This document shows positions 42,728-51,358 of a stretch of DNA of 64,000 bases, piece after piece. This DNA is from Streptomyces sp. HD. Lineage in GTDB: Bacteria; Actinomycetota; Actinomycetes; Streptomycetales; Streptomycetaceae. Location: assembly GCF_028369295.1 (NCBI RefSeq), contig NZ_JAQMYP010000025.1, positions 81,884 to 145,883 on the forward strand. Reading direction: 5' to 3'. Position 1 is the stretch's first letter, and every line of letters begins with the position of its first letter. The notes beneath the pieces were generated by a model. That model made no database searches and was not told the origin of the DNA. It was given only the letters and a program-made list of their open reading frames with translations. Made by a program: the position numbers and the translations under genes.

Positions 42728-43924
42728 TCAGTCCCTCCCCAGCACCAACGTCCCCGACGAGCAGAACCATCCCCCGGTGGCCGAAGCCACCCCCAGCCGC
42801 GGCAGTTCCCCGCGCTCCCCCCGCTCACCGCGCCCGCCCCGCCCCCACACCTGACGCTCCCCGCCCTCGCCGCGCAGCTGCCGTACGGCCTCCACCAGCA
42901 GGAACAGCCCCCGCATCCCGGGGTGCTGGGCGGACAGCCCGCCGCCGTCCGTGTTCACCGGCAGCTCACCGCCCCGCACCAGCAGCCGCCCCTTCTCCAC
43001 GAACGCCCCGCCCTCGCCCTTCCCGCAGAAGCCGAGGTCCTCCAGGGTCACCAGGGTCATGTACGTGAACGCGTCGTAGAGCTCCGCGAAGTCGATCTCC
43101 TCCGGCCGCACCCCGGCCCGCTCGAAGGCGAGCCGTCCGCTGACCGCCGCCGGACCGGTGGTGAAGTCGGGCCACTCGGACATCGCGGCGTGCGAGACGT
43201 GCTCCCCGGTGCCGAGGATCCACACGGGTGCGGTACGGCAGTCCCGCACGAACTCCTCGGCGGCCAGCAGCACCGCCGCCCCGCCGTCGGAGCGGATGCA
43301 GCAGTGCAGCTTGGTGAAGGGGTCCGCGATCATCGGGCCGGACAGGACGTCGTCGACCGTGATCGGGTCGCGGAACATCGCCTCCGGGTTCAGGGCGGCG
43401 TTCGCCCGCGCCTGGACCGCCACCTCCGCCAACTGCTCGATCGTCGTGCCGTGTTCGAGCATGTGACGGCGGGCCGCCATGGCGTACTTCGCGATGAGGG
43501 TGTGGCCGTAGGGGACCTCGAACTGCAGCGGGCCCCGGGAGCCGAAGGACAGGTTGCCCGTGCGGCGGCCCGCCTTGATGTCCGCCCGGGCCGTCGAGCC
43601 GTAGACCAGGAGTACGGCGTTCGCGTGTCCGGCGGATATCGCGTCCGCCGCGTGTGCCGCCATGACCTCCCAGGTCGAGCCGCCGACCGAAGTGGAGTCG
43701 ACCCAGGTCGGGCGCAGGCCCAGGTACTCGGCCACCTCGACCGGCGCGAGGGTGCCGAGACCGGCGGACGCGAAGCCGTCCACCACCTCGCGGCCCAGCC
43801 CCGAGTCGGCCAGCGCGCGGCAGGCGGCCTGGGCGTGCAGGGCGTACGGGGTCGCGTCGTCCACCCGACCGCAGTCGGACAGGCCCACGCCGACCACGGC
43901 GACTTTCCGGCTTCCGGCAGTCAT
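42728..43924 (-). CDS. Thiolase-fold lipid-transfer/aldolase-like protein
   Basis: 398 residues. Thiolase-superfamily layout (KVAVVGVGLSDCGRVDDATP, SAGHANAVLLVYGSTARADI, DFAELYDAFTYMTLVTLEDL, NTDGGGLSAQHPGMRGLFLL). The usual nucleophilic Cys loop reads DSTSVGGSTWEVM, with Ser at that site, so it is not a normal thiolase. This fits the Ltp-type retro-aldolases that use tyrosines and need a DUF35 partner. The likely partner is the orphan DUF35 at 37.7 kb. The last ~45 residues are an Arg/Gly-rich extension. It is divergent from an acyl-CoA dehydrogenase gene across operator G. Confidence 0.9.
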   Translation of the reverse strand: MTAGSRKVAVVGVGLSDCGRVDDATPYALHAQAACRALADSGLGREVVDGFASAGLGTLAPVEVAEYLGLRPTWVDSTSVGGSTWEVMAAHAADAISAGHANAVLLVYGSTARADIKAGRRTGNLSFGSRGPLQFEVPYGHTLIAKYAMAARRHMLEHGTTIEQLAEVAVQARANAALNPEAMFRDPITVDDVLSGPMIADPFTKLHCCIRSDGGAAVLLAAEEFVRDCRTAPVWILGTGEHVSHAAMSEWPDFTTGPAAVSGRLAFERAGVRPEEIDFAELYDAFTYMTLVTLEDLGFCGKGEGGAFVEKGRLLVRGGELPVNTDGGGLSAQHPGMRGLFLLVEAVRQLRGEGGERQVWGRGGRGERGERGELPRLGVASATGGWFCSSGTLVLGRD

Positions 43925-43932
43925 GCGAGGCC

Positions 43933-43978
43933 TCCAACCTCTGTGCGTCCAACCCCCGTGCGTCCAAACCTCTGTGCA
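43933..43978. repeat. Three tandem 15-16 bp repeats upstream of the thiolase-like gene
   Basis: TCCAACCTCTGTGCG (43933), TCCAACCCCCGTGCG (43948) and TCCAAACCTCTGTGCA (43963) lie between the thiolase-like gene start and operator G, where its 5' leader should be. Confidence 0.8.
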
Positions 43979-43999
43979 TCTCGTTGCGGCCCTCCTAAT

Positions 44000-44014
44000 A
44001 TGACGGCCCGTCAG
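44000..44014. promoter_or_regulatory. Regulon operator site G overlapping a -10 box
   Basis: ATGAC-N5-GTCAG, one mismatch from consensus. TAATAT (43996-44001), a near-perfect -10 for the rightward acyl-CoA dehydrogenase gene, overlaps its left arm, so a bound protein would block the polymerase. Confidence 0.75.
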
Positions 44015-44043
44015 ATCTGGAGGGAAGAGCCGGAGGAAGAGCC

Positions 44044-45243
44044 ATGGACGCCAGCTTCACTCCCGAGCAGGACGAGATCCGCCGCGCCCTGAGCGAGCTG
44101 CTCCGCGACCGGTACGGCCCGCACGAGCTGCGCGCGGCCCTCGACACCCCCGCCGGACACGACCCGGCCCTGTGGACCGCCCTCGCCGAACAGCTCGGCC
44201 TGCCCGGACTGGCCCTGCCCGAGGCGTACGGCGGCGTCGGCTGCTCGGCGACCGAACTCGCCCTGGCCTGCGAGGAGGTGGGCCGGGCCCTGGCCCCGAC
44301 CCCGCTGTTCGCCACCGCCGTGCTCGCGGCGCCCCTGATCGCCGCCCTCGGCACCGAGGACCAGCGCGGCGCACTGCTGCCCCGCATCGCCTCCGGCGCG
44401 CTCACCGCCGCCCTCGCCGTCCCCGGCACCGCCCTCGCCGCCGCCCTCGCCCTGACCGGCGACAACGGGGGCGACTGGGCCGGCGGCGGCCGCGCCGGGG
44501 GCGTGCAGGCGCGGCGGGTGGCGGCGGGCTGGCGGCTGTACGGGCAGGTCGACCAGGTGCTGGACGGGCACAGCGCGGGGCTGCTGGTGGTCGCCGCGCA
44601 CGCCGGGGGGTTCGCCCGGTCGCGGACGCTGCTGTTCCTGGTGGAGGGGGATGCCGCCGGGGTCGTATGCGTACGGCAGACCGCACTGGATGCCACCCGG
44701 TCGCAGGCGCGTGTGCAACTGCGGGACGTGGAGGCCGAGTTGCTGGGGGAGGAGGGCGCGGATGTGCTGGGCGCGCTCGCCGATGCCGGGGACCGGGTCG
44801 CCGCCGTGCTCGCCTGTGAGGCCGTGGGGGCCGCCGACCGGGCACTGGAGCGGACCGTGGAGTACGTCGGGCAGCGGGAGCAGTTCGGGCGGGCGATCGG
44901 GTCCTTCCAGGCGGTGAAGCACCGGCTGGCGGACGTGTATGTGGGGGTGCAGGCGGCTCGCTCGGCCGCCTACTACGCGGCGTGGGCCAACCCGCACGGG
45001 GAGCGGGTCGGCGGGCTCGCCCTCGCGCAGGCGCTGGAGGCGCTGCGGACGGCGGCGGCCGAGGGGATCCAGTTGCACGGCGGCATCGGTTTCACCTGGG
45101 AGCATGAGGCGCACCTGTACTTCAAGAGGGCCGCCGGGGACGAGCTGCTGTTCGGGCCGGTGCACCGGCTGCGGGCACACGCCGCCGACGCGGCGCGGCT
45201 CTTCGAGGCGACCGGGGCGGATGCGCGGGAGGTGGCGGTGTGA
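44044..45243 (+). CDS. Acyl-CoA dehydrogenase
   Basis: 399 residues; ATG 44044 preceded by GGAGGAAGAGCC. N-terminal domain DASFTPEQDEIRRALSELLR, and C-terminal REQFGRAIGSFQAVKHRLAD plus LHGGIGFTWEHEAHLYFKRA. The middle domain is poorly conserved around residues 120-160 (GTALAAALALTGDNGGDWAG), where other family members have the FAD-contact E-x-G-S-D segment. It may therefore be the reduced subunit of a heteromeric dehydrogenase, although its length is normal. It overlaps the downstream Ddn-like gene (GTG 45240 before TGA 45241-45243). Confidence 0.9.
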   Translation: MDASFTPEQDEIRRALSELLRDRYGPHELRAALDTPAGHDPALWTALAEQLGLPGLALPEAYGGVGCSATELALACEEVGRALAPTPLFATAVLAAPLIAALGTEDQRGALLPRIASGALTAALAVPGTALAAALALTGDNGGDWAGGGRAGGVQARRVAAGWRLYGQVDQVLDGHSAGLLVVAAHAGGFARSRTLLFLVEGDAAGVVCVRQTALDATRSQARVQLRDVEAELLGEEGADVLGALADAGDRVAAVLACEAVGAADRALERTVEYVGQREQFGRAIGSFQAVKHRLADVYVGVQAARSAAYYAAWANPHGERVGGLALAQALEALRTAAAEGIQLHGGIGFTWEHEAHLYFKRAAGDELLFGPVHRLRAHAADAARLFEATGADAREVAV

Positions 45244-45722
45244 TCAGGGTGCCGGTGGTCGTGCGAGTGGTGCGGAAGGTGTCCTCGACGCGGGGCTTCG
45301 CCAAGGTCGCCCCTCATGTCATCCCCGTGCTCGACCGTGCCGTACACCGGCTCACACGGGGCAAGGTGCTGCTCAGCGCGCAGATGCTGCCCGGGGTGAT
45401 CCTGACCTCGACCGGCGCCCGCAGCGGACTGCCCCGCCGTACGCCGCTCGCCTGTATGCCCGAGGAGGACGGCCGCTCCTGGATCCTCGTCGGCTCCAAC
45501 TTCGGCCGCCCCGGCCACCCCGCCTGGACCCACAACCTCCTCGCCCGTCCCGACGCCGAGGTCAGCTGGAAGGGACGGGACATCCCGGTCACGGCCCGGC
45601 TGCTGGAGGGGGAGGAGCGGGCGGCCGTATGGAAGACGGCGCTGGGGTTCTGGCCGCCGTACGCGACGTACCAGGCACGGGTGGAGCGGGAGATCCGGCT
45701 GTTCCGGATCGTGCGGCGGTGA
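45240..45722 (+). CDS. Nitroreductase-family deazaflavin (F420)-dependent oxidoreductase, Ddn-like
   Basis: 160 residues of the Ddn/FDOR family: VILTSTGARSGLPRRTPLAC is the signature strand-turn, followed by WILVGSNFGRPGHPAWTHNL and LLARPDAEVSWKGRDIPVTA. It uses reduced F420 to reduce a lipophilic substrate, often a quinone or an enone. It is coupled to the preceding acyl-CoA dehydrogenase (overlapping start and stop), so it belongs to the same regulated unit under operator G. Confidence 0.92.
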   Translation: MIRVPVVVRVVRKVSSTRGFAKVAPHVIPVLDRAVHRLTRGKVLLSAQMLPGVILTSTGARSGLPRRTPLACMPEEDGRSWILVGSNFGRPGHPAWTHNLLARPDAEVSWKGRDIPVTARLLEGEERAAVWKTALGFWPPYATYQARVEREIRLFRIVRR

Positions 45723-45756
45723 GGGGGCTCGGGAGCGGGCCGTCGACGGCCGGGCG

Positions 45757-46380
45757 CTACAGCGTCGCCAGGCGCTGGACCAGCAGGAACGCGCCGATGC
45801 CCAGCATCGCCGCCCCCGATGTGCGCGCGACCGCCCGGGCCGCCGCCGGGCGGGCGCCCAGGACCGCGCGGGCCGCGAGGCCCACCGTGAGGTAGACGGC
45901 GGCGCAGCACGCCATGTGGAGCAGGCCGAGTACGGCGGTCTGGGCGGGGACCGGCAGATGGTCGCCCTTCGTCACCAGGAACTGCGGCAGCACCGAGAGG
46001 TAGAGCAGCAGGCCCTTGGGGTTCAGCCCGCTGATCGTGGCACCCCGGAGAAAGGCGCGGGAGGGGCTCGTGGACACCGTCTCCTCGGCCGCCCCCGGCG
46101 TGCCCGGACGGCGCAGCACTCCCCAGCCCAGCCACACCAGATACGCGGCGCCGGCGGCCGTCAGCGCCGTCAGCAGCGCCGGCTCGCCCGCGACCAGCAC
46201 CGCAAGACCGGCCACCGCGAGGACCGTGTGCAGCGCGTACCCGGTGACCAGACCCGCCACCGCCGTCACCGGCGTGCGGTCGCGCAGCCCGGCGGATATC
46301 GCATACGCCCAGTCGGCGCCCGGCACGCAGACGAGCAGCAGGTCGATGGCGAGGAAGGAAATGAGCAGTCCGGAGTCCAT
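45757..46380 (-). CDS. LysE family amino acid exporter
   Basis: 207 residues from ATG 46380, with six hydrophobic segments. The LysE/RhtB opening is seen as LLISFLAIDLLLVCVPGADW and AISAGLRDRTPVTAVAGLVT, with FLRGATISGLNPKGLLLYLS (conserved N-P-K) in the middle. It exports an amino acid or a derivative. It is divergent from an Lrp/AsnC gene 82 bp away, the usual regulator for such exporters. Confidence 0.93.
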   Translation of the reverse strand: MDSGLLISFLAIDLLLVCVPGADWAYAISAGLRDRTPVTAVAGLVTGYALHTVLAVAGLAVLVAGEPALLTALTAAGAAYLVWLGWGVLRRPGTPGAAEETVSTSPSRAFLRGATISGLNPKGLLLYLSVLPQFLVTKGDHLPVPAQTAVLGLLHMACCAAVYLTVGLAARAVLGARPAAARAVARTSGAAMLGIGAFLLVQRLATL

Positions 46381-46462
46381 GGTGGCGACATTAGGCGGGA
46401 ATGGCTCGAAAGTGTTGTCGAAGTTTGCCCATGATCGGCCTCTGTGAGGGAAGATCTTCCTC

Positions 46463-46915
46463 ATGGACGACGTGGACAGAAAGATTCTTGCCGAGCTGCA
46501 GCAGGACGGGCGGCTGACCGTGACCGAGCTGGCCGCGCGGGTGCGGCTCAGCGTCTCGCCGTGCCACCGCCGGCTGCGGGAGCTGGAGCGGGCCGGCGCC
46601 ATCAGCGGATACCGGGCCGTCGTGGAGCCGGCCGCCGTCGGGCTGAACTTCGAGGCGCTGGTCTTCGTCTCCATGCGGCAGGAGGACCGGGACACCGTCG
46701 CCGAGTTCGAGCGGGCCATCGGCGAGGTCGCGGAGGTGCTGGAGGCGCAGCGGCTGTTCGGGGAACCGGACTATCTGCTGCGGATCGTCGCCGCCGACCT
46801 CACCGCCTATCAGCGGCTGTACGACGACCGGCTGGCCACGCTGCCGGGCGTGCAGCGGCTGACGTCGACGCTGGTGATGAAGCATGTGGTGCGGGACCGG
46901 CCGCTGCCGGCGTGA
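46463..46915 (+). CDS. Lrp/AsnC family transcriptional regulator
   Basis: 150 residues. HTH at DVDRKILAELQQDGRLTVTE / LAARVRLSVSPCHRRLRELE, and an AsnC/RAM ligand-binding domain (EALVFVSMRQEDRDTVAEFE, LFGEPDYLLRIVAADLTAYQ). It binds an amino acid as an octamer and most probably controls the divergent LysE exporter gene. Confidence 0.95.
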   Translation: MDDVDRKILAELQQDGRLTVTELAARVRLSVSPCHRRLRELERAGAISGYRAVVEPAAVGLNFEALVFVSMRQEDRDTVAEFERAIGEVAEVLEAQRLFGEPDYLLRIVAADLTAYQRLYDDRLATLPGVQRLTSTLVMKHVVRDRPLPA

Positions 46916-47005
46916 CGCCACGGCAGGCCCTGGGTGCCGTGAACGGGCAGCAGGCGGCGGCCCACGCGCATGGACCACCGCCTGCGAGACAGGACTTGAG
47001 CGCGG

Positions 47006-47653
47006 TTACTTCGTCGGCTTCTTGCCGGTCACACCCAGATGCACCAACAGCGCGAGGTTCGGCTTGAGTTCGGCCTGCTTGACGCCCCAGGTCTGGAAAC
47101 CCTTCTGGTGCGAGGCCACCGCCGCGAGCATCGCGACGATCGAACCCGCGACCGCGGCCGGGTTGACGTCCTTGTCGACCTTGCCCTTGGCCTGCAGCTG
47201 AGTGACGGATTCCGCAAGGGAGTTGTTGACGGAGTTCAGGATCTTCATACGGATCTTGTAGAACCGTTTGTCGCCCTCGGACGCGCCCAGGTCGACCACC
47301 CTGAGGATCGCGTCGTTGCGGCGCCAGAAGTCCAGGAATCCGTCGACGAGTTCCTGTGCGGTCTGCCAGCCCGCCTTGCCGACCCAGCTGCGGCCCTCCA
47401 CGAGCTCGGTCAACCCGGCGCCCTCGGTGGCCATTTGCTCGGCGATCTCCAGGACGGCGCCCTCGACGTCCGGGAAGTACTGGTAGAAGGTCGCGGGTGA
47501 AGTCCCCGCCTTCCGGGCCACATCGATGACTTTGACGTCCCGGTAAGGGGAGGAGCTGAGCATCTCGCTGAGGCAGTCGAGCAGCTTCTGCCGGGTCGCC
47601 TGCCCACGCCGACCGGCCACGCGGCCGTCGACGGTACGCACTTGTCCTGTCAT
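47006..47653 (-). CDS. TetR family regulator, candidate regulator of the acyl-CoA regulon
   Basis: 215 residues. The N-terminal HTH reads ATRQKLLDCLSEMLSSSPYR / VKVIDVARKAGTSPATFYQY / FPDVEGAVLEIAEQMATEGA. The ligand domain is helical (FLDFWRRNDAILRVVDLGAS, FYKIRMKILNSVNNSLAESV). ATG 47653 lies within a degenerate regulon palindrome (47647-47661), pointing to autoregulation. It is divergent from kbpA. In S. coelicolor a TetR gene (SCO4421, as I recall) sits in the same place, so the gene is old in this locus rather than imported. The link to the regulon is inference. Confidence 0.93.
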   Translation of the reverse strand: MTGQVRTVDGRVAGRRGQATRQKLLDCLSEMLSSSPYRDVKVIDVARKAGTSPATFYQYFPDVEGAVLEIAEQMATEGAGLTELVEGRSWVGKAGWQTAQELVDGFLDFWRRNDAILRVVDLGASEGDKRFYKIRMKILNSVNNSLAESVTQLQAKGKVDKDVNPAAVAGSIVAMLAAVASHQKGFQTWGVKQAELKPNLALLVHLGVTGKKPTK

Positions 47654-47661
47654 GCCGTCAG
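47647..47661. promoter_or_regulatory. Degenerate regulon operator overlapping the TetR start
   Basis: CTGTC-N5-GTCAG, one mismatch from CTGAC-N5-GTCAG, covering the TetR start codon (47651-47653). Confidence 0.5.
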
Positions 47662-47775
47662 CTTACCGAGGCGTGATCGGGGCGCGATTCGGCCGACTGC
47701 AAATGGGGTGCACGGGGAGCGCGAGGCTGGTGTGCCTGGTCTGCGGGTTGCGTGAGACGCCGTTACTTTGGCGGC

Positions 47776-48513
47776 ATGGCCGAAAACAGGGCATCCGGGA
47801 ACGGAACGGGATACGCGGAGGGCGTTCCGTGCTGGGTGGACGCACAGCTTCCCGACGTGGAGGCGGGCAAGCGGTTCTACGGTGAGCTCTTCGGGTGGGA
47901 CTTCGAGGAGGCGTACGACTCCACCGTATGGGCCCGGCTGGACGGTGACCGCGTCGCCGCGCTCGCCCGTAAGGCGGACGGGCGGCTGCCGTCCGTGTGG
48001 ACGGTGTACTTCGCCACCCCGGACGCCCAGGCGCTGGGGCGGCGGATCCGCGGGGCCGGCGGGCAGGTGGTCATCCCGCCCGTGGCGATCGGGGACGGGC
48101 TGGGCGCCGCCGCGCTGGTCACCGACGCCGAGGGCGCCGTCTTCGCACTCTGGCAGGGGGACGGCCACCAGGGCTTCGGCCGGCGGCACGAGACCGGCAC
48201 CTTCGCCTGGGTCCAGCTCTATGCCCGGGACACCGAGGTTGCCAACCAGTTCTACGGCAGCCTCTTCCAGGACGCCCTGTTCGGGCCGGACGCCAAGCCC
48301 GACTTCGGCCGCTCGTCCGTCTCCGAGGTCTTCTCGGCGATGATGCCGCCCCATTTCGTCGTCCACTTCCGGGTGGCGTCCTGCATCGAGGCCCTCGGCA
48401 CGGTGAACCGGCTCGGCGGGCGCGTGCAGGTGCCGCCCTTCGAAACGTCGTACGGCACGGTCGCCGTGGTCATCGACAACCAGGGGGCGTCGTTCGCGGT
48501 CCTGGAGCGCTGA
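47776..48513 (+). CDS. kbpA: AfsK-binding protein KbpA (VOC fold)
   Basis: 245 residues from ATG 47776 (253 from GTG 47752; S. coelicolor KbpA is reported as ~252 residues, so the longer start is possible). Two glyoxalase/VOC modules: VPCWVDAQLPDVEAGKRFYG / ELFGWDFEEA and GTFAWVQLYARDTEVANQFY / GSLFQDALF. KbpA was described as a protein encoded directly upstream of afsK that binds unphosphorylated AfsK and slows its autophosphorylation. Here too it lies directly upstream of afsK, same strand, 268 bp apart. Assignment rests on size, position and VOC-like fold. Confidence 0.87.
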   Translation: MAENRASGNGTGYAEGVPCWVDAQLPDVEAGKRFYGELFGWDFEEAYDSTVWARLDGDRVAALARKADGRLPSVWTVYFATPDAQALGRRIRGAGGQVVIPPVAIGDGLGAAALVTDAEGAVFALWQGDGHQGFGRRHETGTFAWVQLYARDTEVANQFYGSLFQDALFGPDAKPDFGRSSVSEVFSAMMPPHFVVHFRVASCIEALGTVNRLGGRVQVPPFETSYGTVAVVIDNQGASFAVLER

Positions 48514-48781
48514 GCGCACTCTTACCGCCGCCTTACCTCCGGTGGTTCAGGCGTCTTCCTCCAGTGGATAGGGCGTCCCACTATGCGAACCGTCGCTATC
48601 CGTGAGTGCCGGAGTGTGGTTTTGTCCCAAGACACCCCGTTCCGCCCTCGGGTTCGCAACCACGCCTTCGGACAGGAAGAATCGGGGTGCGTGCCGCCAA
48701 GGCGGTGCCGGTGGTGAGACGCTGCACGGGGTCGCGTACACATGCGGGTGACGGGGCCCGTACGGGGAGGTGGCAGGCAGA

Positions 48782-51160
48782 GTGGTGGATCAGCTGACGC
48801 AGCACGATCCGCGCAGGATCGGGCCGTTCGAGGTACTCGGACGGCTGGGTGCCGGCGGCATGGGGCTGGTCTATCTCGCGCGCTCGGCTTCGGGCCGTCG
48901 CGTGGCGATCAAGACGGTCCGTACGGAGCTCGCCGAGGACCAGCTGTTCCGCGTCCGCTTCACGCGTGAGGTGGAGGCGGCCCGCGCGGTCTCCGGCTTC
49001 TACACGGCGGCCGTCGTCGACGCCGACCCGCGTGCGGCCGTGCCGTGGCTGGCCACCGCGTATGTCCCGGCGCCCTCCCTCGAAGAGATAGTGAACGAGT
49101 GCGGGCCGCTCCCGGCCCAGGCGGTGCGCTGGCTGGCGGCAGGTGTGGCGGAGGCCCTCCAGTCGATCCACGGCGCGGGGCTCGTCCACCGTGACCTCAA
49201 GCCCTCCAACGTGCTCGTCGTCGAGGACGGCCCCCGCGTCATCGACTTCGGTATCGCGTCCGGCGTTTCGAACACCCGTTTGACGATGACCAACGTCGCG
49301 GTCGGCACGCCCGCCTACATGTCCCCGGAGCAGGCGAAGGACTCCCGCAGCGTGACCGGCGCGAGCGATGTCTTCTCGCTGGGCTCGATGCTGGTGTTCG
49401 CCGCCACCGGACACCCCCCGTTCCACGGCGCCAACCCGGTCGAGACCGTCTTCATGCTGCTGCGCGAAGGCCCGGACCTCGAAGGCCTCCCGGACGAGCT
49501 GCGCCCGCTCATCGAGTCCCTGATGCAGATGGAGGCCACGGCCCGCCCCAACCCGGCAGACCTCCAGTCCCAGCTGGCCCCGCACCTCTTCGGCTCCGGC
49601 TCCGACGACAGCGGTACGGCGTCGGCGTGGCTGCCCGAGCGGGCGGTCGGCCTGATCGAGACGCGGCGCGGCGGCCGCCCGGCGGCGAAGCCCTCGTCGT
49701 CCTCCGGCCGCAGCGGGGGCCGTATCGCCGCCCCCGCGCCCGGACCCGTCCCGCCCCCGCCCTCGCACGACCCGGTGGTCCCGGGCGCGCAGCCCGCGCC
49801 CGTCCCGGTCGGCGCCCCCGACACCGGCCCCGTCCGCCTGGCCGGCGCCGCGGTCCCGATCGGCCCCGGCCCCCGGGTCTCCGACGCCCGCGCCGCCGCG
49901 ATGCAGGCCCCGCCGCCGGAGGCCGGCCTCGTCGCCTCCTGGTCCAGGCCCCGCCCCGGCGTCAACGGCGCCGACCCCGCCGTGGGCCCTGCCGTACCGG
50001 CGGTGCCGGCCGCGCCCCCGGAGCCGACGGCCGGCTGGCGGCCCTGGCGTTTCCGCATGTCGAACGACGTATGGGGCACCCCGTCCGTCGCCGACGACCT
50101 CGTCTACGTCACCTCCTTCGAGGTGCACGCCCTGGACGTGGCCACCGGCCGCCGTCGCTTCAAGACGCGGGACGTGGCCTGGTCGATGGCGGTCTCGGAC
50201 GGCCGTATCCACGCCTCCGACGGCCCCACCCTGTTCGCCCTGGACTGCCGCGAGGGCGCCGACCTGTGGCGGCTCCAGACGGACGCCTGGGTGTACTCCC
50301 TCAAGGCCGAGCGGGGCACGGTCGTCACCGGCACCCGCGGTGGCGGCGTCCAGGCCTGGGAGGCCTCCAATGGGCAGAAGCTGTGGGAGATCACCGGGGC
50401 GCAGACCGACTTCGAGTCCCCGGAGGCCGGACCGGCGCTGTTCGACGGCACCGTGTACGTCTGGCAGGACGCCCGGCTGCGCGCCCTGGACGCCCGCACG
50501 GGCGACGAGCGCTGGTCGTACCCCATCGGCGACGCGGCCTCCTGCGGGGGCGTACCGGTGCGGGTGGCGCAGGCGCCGGACGGCTTCGTGTACGTCTCGG
50601 CCGGGACCCGCGTCCTCGCGCTGGACGTGGCCGGCGGGCACGTCCGCTGGCACTTCGAGGCGCCCGCCGTCTTCCTGTGTCCGCCGGCCTTCGTGCCGGG
50701 CCCCGCGGTGACCGGCGGCGGCGTGTACCTCGCCGACTACCTCGGCACGGTGTACGCCCTGGACGCCACCGACGGCCGCGACCGCTGGCGCATCGCCACC
50801 GAGTCCCGGTCCTCGATCGAACCGGTGCTGGTGGCCGGGGGCCATGTGCACGTCGGCAGCGGCAAGGGCCTGTACACGCTGGACGCGGTCACCGGGACGC
50901 CGAAGTGGCGCTTCCAGGCGGGCGGCGACATCGTGGGCGCGCCCGCGGTCGCGGAGGGCCGGATCCACTTCGGCTCCACCGACCACCTGCTCTACACCCT
51001 GAAGGCCGATGACGGCCGGCTGCGCTGGAAACTCGCGACCGGCGGCGAGATCACCGGCTCCCCGGTGGTGAAGGACGGCGTCGTGTACGCGTGCAGCAAG
51101 GACCGCTGTGTGTACGCACTGGACGCGGAGAAGGGCACGGCCACGGCCCGCGGCGCGTAA
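48782..51160 (+). CDS. afsK: Serine/threonine protein kinase AfsK
   Basis: 792 residues from GTG 48782; GGAGG (48766-48770) precedes it, and the open frame begins slightly earlier inside that ribosome-binding site. Kinase domain: G-loop RLGAGGMGLVYLAR, Lys44 in RRVAIKTVR, HRDLKPSN (~136), DFGIASG (~155), activation-loop TPAYMSPEQ. A proline-rich linker (~300-410) leads to a C-terminal PQQ-type beta-propeller (VWGTPSVADDLVYVTSFEVH, repeated LDA-x-TG-x-x-RW blades). Unlike classical PASTA kinases it has no obvious membrane span. AfsK autophosphorylates and phosphorylates AfsR, controlling secondary metabolism, and also affects polar growth through DivIVA. Confidence 0.97.
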   Translation: MVDQLTQHDPRRIGPFEVLGRLGAGGMGLVYLARSASGRRVAIKTVRTELAEDQLFRVRFTREVEAARAVSGFYTAAVVDADPRAAVPWLATAYVPAPSLEEIVNECGPLPAQAVRWLAAGVAEALQSIHGAGLVHRDLKPSNVLVVEDGPRVIDFGIASGVSNTRLTMTNVAVGTPAYMSPEQAKDSRSVTGASDVFSLGSMLVFAATGHPPFHGANPVETVFMLLREGPDLEGLPDELRPLIESLMQMEATARPNPADLQSQLAPHLFGSGSDDSGTASAWLPERAVGLIETRRGGRPAAKPSSSSGRSGGRIAAPAPGPVPPPPSHDPVVPGAQPAPVPVGAPDTGPVRLAGAAVPIGPGPRVSDARAAAMQAPPPEAGLVASWSRPRPGVNGADPAVGPAVPAVPAAPPEPTAGWRPWRFRMSNDVWGTPSVADDLVYVTSFEVHALDVATGRRRFKTRDVAWSMAVSDGRIHASDGPTLFALDCREGADLWRLQTDAWVYSLKAERGTVVTGTRGGGVQAWEASNGQKLWEITGAQTDFESPEAGPALFDGTVYVWQDARLRALDARTGDERWSYPIGDAASCGGVPVRVAQAPDGFVYVSAGTRVLALDVAGGHVRWHFEAPAVFLCPPAFVPGPAVTGGGVYLADYLGTVYALDATDGRDRWRIATESRSSIEPVLVAGGHVHVGSGKGLYTLDAVTGTPKWRFQAGGDIVGAPAVAEGRIHFGSTDHLLYTLKADDGRLRWKLATGGEITGSPVVKDGVVYACSKDRCVYALDAEKGTATARGA

Positions 51161-51358
51161 GTCAAGGGTGTGACGGCCGTCGTACCGGCGCACGGAAGGG
51201 GTCCGGACGGCGGCCGTCCCAGCAAGAGCGACCGTCTTCACCGCTCTTACACGAGACGCTACGCCCGGTAAGCGATTGCCGCCATGCGGCCGCTGCTAGC
51301 CTGACGTGCTCACGATCAGAGCAACGGGTTCGCAGGAAAATTTCGGGGGTTGAACGAC

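Noticed and set aside
45738..45751. 14-bp palindrome GGCCGTCGACGGCC between convergent genes
   Set aside because: It has no loop, so it is a poor hairpin, and it is too GC-rich and short to call a regulator site.
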